From Bacteroides_E sp964583185 (lineage in GTDB: Bacteria > Bacteroidota > Bacteroidia > Bacteroidales > Bacteroidaceae), in NCBI GenBank assembly GCA_964583185.1, contig CAZOVL010000047.1, positions 1 through 21,394 on the forward strand: a stretch of 21,394 nucleotides of DNA. The letters run 5' to 3'. The notes below the pieces were generated by a model. The model was given only the letters and a program-made list of their open reading frames with translations, did no database searches and had not been told where the DNA came from. The translations under genes were made by a program, and so were the position numbers. Below, one piece after another: positions 15,386-21,394 of this stretch. Each line of letters opens with the position of its first letter. Position 1 is the first letter of the stretch.

Positions 15386-15679
15386 TCAGGTCTGTTTTAT
15401 TTTTGTATTTTGTACTTTTTTTGATATATTCCTGCAAAGATACACAAACTTAACATACCTTTTTTCCTATACTTGTATTATTATTGTTCTTTTATTCACT
15501 CACCCACGTCTTGTGTGTGCGTGGATTCTTTGGTTTCGTTGGGTTCAATTCATAGGCAGTTCGTTGTTAAAAGGGGGTTATTTACGCTGTCCCTGTTGTG
15601 TTTCAGGGCATCGGCCGGGCTAGGAGTATGCCCCGCAACGGAGGGGGAGGCTCTGCACGGGGAGGAACAGAAGCGGTTT
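15386..15679. other. 294-base intergenic region with a GC-rich, hairpin-forming patch
   Basis: The part near the membrane gene (15386-15480) is AT-rich and holds its promoter. The part near the bactofilin stop (about 15585-15665) is unusually GC-rich, with GGGCAT (15606-15611) pairing ATGCCC (15628-15633). An overlapping alternative pairs CCCTG (15591-15595) with CAGGG (15604-15608). The short frames crossing it look like chance. It could hold the 3' end or terminator of the bactofilin transcript, or a dispersed repeat. Confidence 0.4.
15435..15442 (-). promoter_or_regulatory. -7 promoter box for the 140-aa membrane protein
   Basis: On the minus strand this reads TATCTTTG, an exact match to the Bacteroidetes -7 consensus TAnnTTTG, followed by CAGG. 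It would give a leader of about 45 bases before the start at 15385. No TTTG stands at the ideal -33 distance. Confidence 0.5.
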
Positions 15680-16057
15680 TTAAAAATAGTGTAACGGTTC
15701 GTCGGAGTAGATTTCTGCTTTCACCTTAGCCCCCTTCTTAATAATGATGCGTTTGGCAATGAGGGCACCTATCACCTCGCCAAACACCACAATCAGGGGG
15801 GCATCAAACTCACCTTTCACCAAAGCATCCTTGCCAATAATAATAGCCTGTCTGCTAACAATGTTTCCATAGAAATTGGTATCTACGTGAATGCTGTAGT
15901 CCGATTCCATGTTCCCCTCAAACTGTGAGCCTGCACTGAGCAGGCACCCCCTGTTGGCAAGGAGTTCTTTATTTTGTGCGTAGATGCAATCCAAAGGGGC
16001 TTTGCTTCTTCGCATAGGCTTCCCTCTAATTCGTTTCGTAGTGTTTTGTTGGTTCAT
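15680..16057 (-). CDS. Bactofilin (polymer-forming cytoskeletal protein), 125 aa
   Basis: This short bactofilin should fold as a right-handed beta-helix and self-assemble into filaments without nucleotide, usually on the cytoplasmic face of the membrane. Residues about 38-116 show the repeating hydrophobic-glycine pattern of the family: Gly-Ser-Gln-Phe-Glu-Gly-Asn, Asn-Phe-Tyr-Gly-Asn-Ile, Lys-Gly-Glu-Phe, and Ile-Lys-Lys-Gly-Ala-Lys-Val-Lys-Ala. A basic N-terminal tail (Lys-Arg-Ile-Arg-Gly-Lys, Arg-Arg-Ser-Lys) precedes the core and only a short tail follows. A strong ribosome site (16062-16068) supports the start at 16057. It lies 20 bases after the OmpA/TPR lipoprotein gene and is probably last in that transcript. 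Confidence 0.88.
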   Translation of the reverse strand: MNQQNTTKRIRGKPMRRSKAPLDCIYAQNKELLANRGCLLSAGSQFEGNMESDYSIHVDTNFYGNIVSRQAIIIGKDALVKGEFDAPLIVVFGEVIGALIAKRIIIKKGAKVKAEIYSDEPLHYF

Positions 16058-16061
16058 AGTG

Positions 16062-16068
16062 CTCCTCC
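16062..16068 (-). promoter_or_regulatory. Unusually strong Shine-Dalgarno for the bactofilin gene
   Basis: On the minus strand the leader contains AAAGGAGGAG, with GGAGGAG ending four bases before the ATG at 16057. A near-perfect Shine-Dalgarno is rare in this phylum and stands out from the other genes here, suggesting the bactofilin is translated at a higher level than the upstream genes of the same transcript. Confidence 0.6.
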
Positions 16069-16077
16069 TTTCAGCGT

Positions 16078-18396
16078 TTACTCTAATCCTAAATCCATAT
16101 AGTCAATGCGGTTAAGTATCTCCTCAATTTTATCTTGAAGCTTGTATCGGTTCACCAAGTTAATCATCTCAGAATCCAGTTGCCAGCGATAGGCTTTCTG
16201 TTGATCTAACTCCACGGCTTTTAGTAAATGTTCCACGGCTGTGTCTCTAAATCCCATGCGTTGAGTCACAATGGCCAGCAAGTATTCGGAATTTCCATTG
16301 GGTTCCAGCTTCACCAAAATGTCATAGGCCCTGCCGTTATATCCCATACAAGCCAAACAGAGTGCCGTATTGTAATCCGGATAATTTTTCAGTATCTCCA
16401 GTGCCTTCTCATATTCTCTGTTCATCAGGAGGCGTAATCCCTCTTCATAGCCCTCTTTGGCTGCATATTGAATGGTGTCGGCTGCCACCATTCCCGGACG
16501 GCTCAGAAAGAAACTGATGTCCATACGTCTTAGCTTAGGGTAAACCTCTTGACGAATGATGCGGTAGTCTTTTTTGTACTGCCAGCGAATTTCCTGTTCG
16601 GTTTTGTCCGGATCGGTGGCATTCTGTGTTTTGGCAGCTATGACCCCCCGGTTCACAATGTCTCCTCGTTTTCTCACCTCTTTAATAAAGCCTTTCCAGT
16701 CTTCCCCCCGGGGTACAATGCGAATGGGGGTGCGTCCCAGTTCGGTGGGGTAGCTGCTTTTCAAATAGGCCACTACCGATTCTGCTTTCTTTTTGCTTAA
16801 ATCGTAGTTGGTGCTGGCCAGTCCGTCCAGCGAGGCCCACGAGGTAACCCTCACCGAATCCATTTGCAGTCCCCTCTCCACGGTTAGTTTGCGGTAACTG
16901 CTCATCAGTTTGTTTACCTCTTTTTCATTGCTGTAGCCCCCTTGGGTGTAGCCCACTCTAAAGTCCCATTTGTTCGGTTCAAACTGTGGGTAGATGCTGA
17001 GGGTGTCGTACAGGTTGCGGTAGAGCTTGGTTTTTTTCATAATCAAGGTGGTGTCGGCCAGCTGTACCAGTGAAGAAATCATAAAGCTAAGCGTATCTGC
17101 CTGCGGAAGGGTGTAACTGCTCCGGTCGGTAGCAATAATTTTTCCGTCCATAGCAATGCGAATGGTTTTCAATCCCGGAGTAACCGGATAGCTCTGCGTG
17201 TAGTAATACACAAAGTCTTTTTCGGTATCCACCAGTTCGTCCAGTCGCATTTCGGTTTCAAATGGAAAAGGAATTAAACGTTTCTTTACCTCTTCCTTGT
17301 TTTTCTCTTTCTCCTCGTTCTCTGCAATCTGGTCAAAGAAATAACGGTGTTTGGCAATTTCAATGGAGTCTTTTTCCGTTGTGCTGTAGTTCGACAGGTT
17401 TAACGGATCGGGCTCGTTATGAAAGAAATCCTTGTATTTGCGAGGTACGTTTTTCTCTTGAATCTCCCTGTGCAGGTTATACTGTGGCCAGGTCTTGGCC
17501 CGCTTGTTAAATCGGTGGGTATGTTTTGCCTCCATTCCTGTGGTATCTACTCCCGCCACCAGCAGTTTCACACTTTCGTATTGTGCATCGCGCATATATT
17601 TATGGTAGAGGTTGGCTCGCCAACCCTCCTTTTGTAAATTGTAACGGTCGTAACGGGTTTGCAGTTTGTTTTTCCAACGGTAGTAAGCCATCACTTTTTG
17701 GTGTTCTTTTTTGTAAATTTGCCAGTAAAACAGTTGACGCTTACGCATATCCTTGGCAATGCCTTTGCGGTCCAGAAAAAGGCGGTCGTACTCGTTTTTA
17801 CCAATGATGGAGCCCTCATAGTCTTCATAAGCCAACGAGTCAGCCTTTTGTTTAGCCCGGAAGTTGGCCCCCTTCAAATTCAGCCCACCCAGTGGCACAA
17901 TGGAGTCGTTATGCATCAGCTTGGGAAACAGCTGCATACGCCAGTCGGCACTGAGCAGTTCCTTGGGCACATTCACCACAAAGTCCACCGTAATCCATCC
18001 GTTGCGTTCGGGAGCAAATTTTTGCTTCAGTTTAGCCACCACACTCACCTGCGGCAGGTGTTGCACTTGGTCCAGACTTCTTTGTGTTTCGTTGCGTACA
18101 GAATCTTCAAGGGTAATCACTGTGGACACGTTGTCCTCGTGTTCATAGCTCACCGATTCCGATAATATGGCCTTTCCGGTAGAATCTACACTGTTTTCCG
18201 GAAACTCCAAATTCACACGTTTAGACTGCATAAAGAGTCTCTTGGTTAGGAACTCTTTGTTTTTGCAAGATAAAAGCAGACTAGCAACCAGCAGAGCCAT
18301 AGGCAAAAAGTAAAAAAGGCCTCTCAGTCCGTATTTTCTCTTGTTTGGAGTGGTTGTTCTATTTTGTTTTGTATTTCTTTTCTTCATTGATTTCAT
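16078..18396 (-). CDS. Large OmpA-like/TPR outer-membrane lipoprotein, 772 aa
   Basis: A basic N-terminus and hydrophobic core end at Leu-Leu-Ser-Cys44, the lipidation site. The residues after it (Lys-Asn-Lys-Glu) do not look like a surface-export signal, so an outer-membrane, periplasm-facing position is likely. Residues about 115-200 look like a beta domain. About 200-380 is highly charged and rich in Lys, Arg, Glu and Tyr. An OmpA-like domain (about 465-632) has Ser-Trp-Ala-Ser-Leu-Asp-Gly, Asn-Tyr-Asp-Leu-Ser-Lys-Lys-Lys-Ala-Glu and a Gly-Glu-Asp-Trp motif at 564-567, the form seen in Bacteroides fimbria-associated proteins. TPR-like helices fill about 645-755. It starts five bases after the DUF3575 gene. 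A peptidoglycan-linked scaffold role is inferred. Met4 is an alternative start. Confidence 0.82.
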   Translation of the reverse strand: MKSMKKRNTKQNRTTTPNKRKYGLRGLFYFLPMALLVASLLLSCKNKEFLTKRLFMQSKRVNLEFPENSVDSTGKAILSESVSYEHEDNVSTVITLEDSVRNETQRSLDQVQHLPQVSVVAKLKQKFAPERNGWITVDFVVNVPKELLSADWRMQLFPKLMHNDSIVPLGGLNLKGANFRAKQKADSLAYEDYEGSIIGKNEYDRLFLDRKGIAKDMRKRQLFYWQIYKKEHQKVMAYYRWKNKLQTRYDRYNLQKEGWRANLYHKYMRDAQYESVKLLVAGVDTTGMEAKHTHRFNKRAKTWPQYNLHREIQEKNVPRKYKDFFHNEPDPLNLSNYSTTEKDSIEIAKHRYFFDQIAENEEKEKNKEEVKKRLIPFPFETEMRLDELVDTEKDFVYYYTQSYPVTPGLKTIRIAMDGKIIATDRSSYTLPQADTLSFMISSLVQLADTTLIMKKTKLYRNLYDTLSIYPQFEPNKWDFRVGYTQGGYSNEKEVNKLMSSYRKLTVERGLQMDSVRVTSWASLDGLASTNYDLSKKKAESVVAYLKSSYPTELGRTPIRIVPRGEDWKGFIKEVRKRGDIVNRGVIAAKTQNATDPDKTEQEIRWQYKKDYRIIRQEVYPKLRRMDISFFLSRPGMVAADTIQYAAKEGYEEGLRLLMNREYEKALEILKNYPDYNTALCLACMGYNGRAYDILVKLEPNGNSEYLLAIVTQRMGFRDTAVEHLLKAVELDQQKAYRWQLDSEMINLVNRYKLQDKIEEILNRIDYMDLGLE

Positions 18397-18401
18397 ACTG
18401 A

Positions 18402-18977
18402 TCAGAATAAATAAATGATACTTACCGCTAGTTTATCGGGTATGAGCCGCACCCCACTATCTTCTTTAAGTCTGGCTCCACAGCGCACGCAGGGGTACTT
18501 GTCCCATCGGCTCCACACCACAGCCCCTCCCAGCTCAAAATCCAGGTTCCACTGTTTGTGAATGGGAATGCTGTAACCGGCCGACAATCCTCCACCAAAA
18601 GCCACCCCGTCGTAGCGAAACTTATTGCCAAAAATGCCTCCAAAGTTAAAGCGGCTAATCACGGCATTTCCGCCAAAGAAAAAGCCCGACCCGTAGGTCT
18701 CTTTCAACCAGTAGCGCACCCCCGGCAAGAAGGAGATGTTTTTAATTTTTTTATTGTCGGTAAAGGTCCAGGGGTTGTAATACACCGGTACGTGCAAACT
18801 CCACTGATAGGAGAGGGTCATTCCGGCTTCCAGGTTAAACGTTCCCGTGGCCCATCCCACCGCATCGGTTTTGAGGGAATAGAACTGTGCCTTTGCCTGA
18901 TTAAAGCTCATCGCCAACACACAGATTAAGAGCAGAAGCTTGAGCTTGCTGCTACCATTTTTGCTTTCTTTCATCAT
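18402..18977 (-). CDS. DUF3575 outer-membrane protein, 191 aa
   Basis: A signal peptide (hydrophobic about residues 13-25, cleavage after Ala-Lys-Ala30 before Gln) precedes a small beta-barrel-like protein of the DUF3575 family. Family marks are Leu-Lys-Thr-Asp-Ala after the cleavage site, an alternating strand with Tyr-Gln-Trp-Ser-Leu, Gly-Val-Arg-Tyr-Trp-Leu-Lys, several Gly-rich strands, a Cys-x-x-Cys pair (Pro-Cys-Val-Arg-Cys) and a C-terminal strand ending in Tyr-Leu-Phe, typical for barrel insertion. In Bacteroides this family often sits beside GEDW-type OmpA proteins in fimbria gene clusters, as here. It starts 52 bases after the thioredoxin-like gene and is tightly coupled to the OmpA/TPR gene that follows. 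Confidence 0.87.
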   Translation of the reverse strand: MMKESKNGSSKLKLLLLICVLAMSFNQAKAQFYSLKTDAVGWATGTFNLEAGMTLSYQWSLHVPVYYNPWTFTDNKKIKNISFLPGVRYWLKETYGSGFFFGGNAVISRFNFGGIFGNKFRYDGVAFGGGLSAGYSIPIHKQWNLDFELGGAVVWSRWDKYPCVRCGARLKEDSGVRLIPDKLAVSIIYLF

Positions 18978-19029
18978 CCTAAAAAAGGTATTATTTATTT
19001 TTTAATTTATTCTTCTGTTTTTTAGTTTG

Positions 19030-20043
19030 TCACCGGTTCATCTGTTCACTTAAAAAAAGTTCAACCTGTTCTGCCGTAGCATCTTTCAGCAACACCTGCT
19101 TTTGCCGGTTTAAAAGATACAGGGTGGGCATCGCCTTCAGGTCGTAAAGCTGTTTGTTGTTGAGTTGCTGCAACGGGTCATAGGCATTAATCCAGTTCGC
19201 CGGCAACTCTCCTTGGTGTTTTTTCCATACGGATAAATCTTCTTCAGGATAGACGGCCAAAATGGTTAGCTGTTTTTGCTCCACAAGGCCGGCCATCACA
19301 GCCGAGTAACGTAAGTAGGCCGTAACCCCCTCGCAAGTGTAACAGTCCGGATTGTAAAAGTAAATCAGGGTATAGTTGCTTTGCAGGGCCGAGAGCTTTC
19401 CTTTTTGTGTTGCCGTGGCGTAGGTAAAGTCCGTTGCCGTGGTGCCTACCCTGTTTTTCAACAGCAGTTTCAAGTCATACTCAGCACGTGCCTTGGTGGC
19501 TTCATTGCTGATGGAGTCGTTCAGAACAAACTCCAGCACCGGAATGTAAAGCTCTTCGTTGCGTAAAGGCGAGTTGGGATCGGCCAAATAGGCTTTGTAG
19601 CGGCTCAATAGGTAGGTGTAAAACCGATGGCTCGCATCTTCTTTCACCGCCCTTTGCAGCATTTTCTGCATTGAGTTGGCTGCAATTTGGGGGTAGGTAT
19701 GTGGCAACACGCTGAGGTAATTGGCCAAAGCTTGCTCGGTAATTTCCGGCAGATGAATGTATGTGGTATCTGAAAAACGAAAATGATCCCAGTAGTGGCT
19801 CACCAAATAAGCGGTGCGACTCACCGGATCAATCAGCATAGAAGGAATCTCTACCATTCTAAAAATAGGGTAGGAATTCAATAACTCTGCCCTTTGCAAT
19901 GAACCGTTCTCCTCCGTTTGCGTTTGTTCACGGCAACCTAGCAGGCCGACCAGTAGGGCTGCCCATAGGCTCAACAATACCCATTGCTTGGCAACATATG
20001 GGGAGTTCAATGTATTCATCGGTAGGTTGATTTTTAGTTTCAT
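19030..20043 (-). CDS. DUF5106-type thioredoxin-fold lipoprotein, 337 aa
   Basis: A signal peptide ends at Leu-Leu-Gly-Cys37, followed by Arg-Glu-Gln-Thr-Gln-Thr-Glu-Glu. A helical DUF5106-like region (about 55-200) precedes a thioredoxin fold (about 205-335) with the redox pair Cys234-Tyr-Thr-Cys237 in Asn-Pro-Asp-Cys and a later Ala-Met-Pro-Thr that supplies the cis-Pro. It is therefore a plausible thiol-disulfide protein at the envelope, similar to TlpA/ResA relatives of Bacteroidetes. Its neighbour, the DUF3575 protein, has a Cys-x-x-Cys pair that could be a client, but that is conjecture. The start could also be Met9 (20019); neither start has a good Shine-Dalgarno. It begins 49 bases after the C11 peptidase stop. 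Confidence 0.82.
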   Translation of the reverse strand: MKLKINLPMNTLNSPYVAKQWVLLSLWAALLVGLLGCREQTQTEENGSLQRAELLNSYPIFRMVEIPSMLIDPVSRTAYLVSHYWDHFRFSDTTYIHLPEITEQALANYLSVLPHTYPQIAANSMQKMLQRAVKEDASHRFYTYLLSRYKAYLADPNSPLRNEELYIPVLEFVLNDSISNEATKARAEYDLKLLLKNRVGTTATDFTYATATQKGKLSALQSNYTLIYFYNPDCYTCEGVTAYLRYSAVMAGLVEQKQLTILAVYPEEDLSVWKKHQGELPANWINAYDPLQQLNNKQLYDLKAMPTLYLLNRQKQVLLKDATAEQVELFLSEQMNR

Positions 20044-20092
20044 TGGTTTTTACGTAGAGTGAGTATTTTTGTTGTTCTAATTCAAAGCGGAG

Positions 20093-21235
20093 CTATTGAG
20101 CCACAACTTCAGCCCATTGCAGGTTCAAATAGGCCTTGTTTAATTGGGTGTACTTGGCTTGGGGAATGTAACAGGTCATGCCACTGTGTTTATTAATGGC
20201 AAATCCGTTGTATCCTTGCATAAAGTAAGGAGTTGCTTTTTTCCACACCACGGTTTGGTTCAGCAACTCACGCAGTGTTTGTTTCTCCGCCTCGGTGGCT
20301 AACCCACGGGCATAGTAATCTTCAAAATCGAAGAAAAGCGACTGTCCGTACCGGTCAAAGCCCTGCACTTCGTTCACCGCAACCGGTGGGGGTAGCTGGC
20401 AATGCTCCTGAATAAAAGAGGCTAAAGGAGGTAGTCCTGCCGTTTCCACCAGGGAGAGGGTGGCCGAGTGGTAGACTCCTGTTTGGGCATCCACGTGTGT
20501 AAAGACAGCATCCATAAAGGCAGTTACATCTCCTTTCACCAAGTCATTCAGCGCAGGGGTAGAGTAGAGGTCTGTAAATCCGGGCGCAACAATCTCGGCC
20601 GAAGAGGCGGCTATCCACTGGGCTTTGTTACGGAGTTCGTAGAACACTTCTATGCCGGCCATGTGGCACGTCTCAAAAACAATACTTTCAAAGCTGTTGG
20701 GGGGGATGGCGGCAGCCAAGTCGCGGAGTTCCATCTCCCGCCCTTCATCCACCAATATACTGCGCGAGGCGGGGTTGTTGTAACTGCCCTCGGGCAACCA
20801 ACCGGAAGCGTGCGAAAAGAGCAACAGGTTGTGTGTGGCCTGTGGATAACGACTGCGGCATTGCTGAATTACGCGTTGAAAAACAGCGGCATCGGCCGAG
20901 TTCTCTTCGGCATAGGTTTGCAACACGGTTTGTTGGTTCTCTCCGGTGAGCTCCACCAAGGTGGGAGCCTGGTCTTTGGAATCAATATAGACCAGTACCC
21001 GCCTACAGCGTGCTCCGTCAAAGCCCTTTTGTAGGGCATCCAACTTCTGTTGACTTTCGCCTGCCAGGTCGTTGTCTCCTCCCAAATAGACCAGTAACAC
21101 GCGTTCCACCGCTACTTCGTGTAGGGCATCGTCGTTTATACAGCCCGTGAGTAGGGTGCTTAGGCCTAGTAGTACGGTTAGTAGTAACCCACTAACCCAA
21201 CGGTTTCTGCTGATAGATTGGTGTTGTATCGTCAT
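20093..21235 (-). CDS. Clostripain-like (C11) cysteine peptidase lipoprotein, 380 aa
   Basis: This is a C11 family cysteine peptidase, a family that usually cleaves after Arg or Lys. With numbering from the chosen start, the signal ends at Leu-Leu-Thr-Gly-Cys32, followed by Ile-Asn-Asp-Asp, which resembles a surface-export signal. The core shows Leu-Val-Tyr-Leu-Gly-Gly-Asp-Asn-Asp-Leu (the family's first strand), catalytic His142 in Ser-His-Ala-Ser-Gly-Trp and catalytic Cys190 in Phe-Glu-Thr-Cys-His-Met. Both are intact and spaced as in the family. The frame extends to 21289, with in-frame Met codons at 21289, 21265 and 21235. The last gives the most normal signal length, although 21265 has a more purine-rich leader. 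It is the first gene seen in the envelope cluster; its promoter was not recognised in 21290-21394. Confidence 0.82.
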   Translation of the reverse strand: MTIQHQSISRNRWVSGLLLTVLLGLSTLLTGCINDDALHEVAVERVLLVYLGGDNDLAGESQQKLDALQKGFDGARCRRVLVYIDSKDQAPTLVELTGENQQTVLQTYAEENSADAAVFQRVIQQCRSRYPQATHNLLLFSHASGWLPEGSYNNPASRSILVDEGREMELRDLAAAIPPNSFESIVFETCHMAGIEVFYELRNKAQWIAASSAEIVAPGFTDLYSTPALNDLVKGDVTAFMDAVFTHVDAQTGVYHSATLSLVETAGLPPLASFIQEHCQLPPPVAVNEVQGFDRYGQSLFFDFEDYYARGLATEAEKQTLRELLNQTVVWKKATPYFMQGYNGFAINKHSGMTCYIPQAKYTQLNKAYLNLQWAEVVAQ

Positions 21236-21394
21236 CTGGTAGGATATATATCGTTCGTGTATCATCTCTTTGTCTCTTCTCCATCCCATGGTTTGTTTAT
21301 AGCGTGTCCCACAGAAATTCTCCGGGTTTATTTATTCTTCTTTGTTCGGTATCACCGTATTCCTTTTTCTTTCATCTTAAAACTCCACGCGAAT

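Noticed and set aside
15366..15694. Two overlapping plus-strand frames (85 and 73 codons) in the spacer before the bactofilin stop
   Set aside because: Composition is low-quality for a protein, no ribosome site, and the frames run through a promoter on the other strand and a GC-rich hairpin patch.
17659..18165. 168-codon plus-strand frame inside the OmpA/TPR gene
   Set aside because: A shadow of the well-supported minus-strand gene, with no recognisable domains or ribosome site.
20468..21034. 188-codon plus-strand frame inside the C11 peptidase gene
   Set aside because: Antisense shadow of a gene with intact catalytic motifs; its length reflects high GC content.

Overview
The window looks like a chromosomal segment of a Bacteroidales bacterium, probably Bacteroidaceae. 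This rests on the Bacteroidetes-type promoters (TTTG, about 20 bases, then TAnnTTTG), the mostly weak Shine-Dalgarno sites, the many lipoproteins with acidic residues after the lipid-modified Cys, and families typical of the phylum (DUF3575, the GEDW-type OmpA/TPR lipoprotein, DUF5106-thioredoxin lipoprotein, DUF6597-AraC). No tRNA, rRNA, CRISPR array, transposase or integrase gene is visible, and no gene-free stretch exceeds about 300 bases.

Layout. (1) 1-1680: a very AT-rich strip with a tiny membrane ORF translationally coupled to a second small membrane protein, a DUF4870-like membrane protein and a small lipoprotein. (2) 1953-5216, minus strand: a DUF4026/DUF2314 protein, then a likely AraC - YjbR/MmcQ - VOC unit. 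(3) 5286-12302: a LacI-family regulator divergent from a tight five-gene operon. The enzymes are an L-galactose dehydrogenase-like aldo/keto reductase, a Zn-dependent L-galactonate 5-dehydrogenase-like enzyme and a COG3618 lactonase, followed by a FucP-like symporter and an exported five-bladed beta-propeller protein. A perfect 16-bp palindrome lies in the divergent promoter region and a perfect 13-bp terminator stem closes the operon. (4) 12403-14777, minus: an AraC-type regulator and a surface-type S41 protease lipoprotein. (5) 14963-15385, minus: a four-helix membrane protein with its own -7 box. (6) 15680-21235, minus: a GC-richer five-gene envelope cluster encoding a C11 (clostripain) lipoprotein, a thioredoxin-like lipoprotein, a DUF3575 outer-membrane protein, a 772-residue OmpA/TPR lipoprotein and a bactofilin.

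How the genes work together. The operon in (3) matches the L-galactose route described biochemically in Bacteroides vulgatus: L-galactose to L-galactono-1,5-lactone to L-galactonate to D-tagaturonate, which then enters the hexuronate pathway encoded elsewhere. The propeller protein could release the sugar in the periplasm and the FucP-like protein could import it. That transporter lacks the Asp that FucP uses in proton coupling. The cluster in (6) is the least understood part: it pairs a cytoplasmic polymer-forming bactofilin with an outer-membrane OmpA-like lipoprotein and two more predicted envelope lipoproteins, and has no structural pilin in view.
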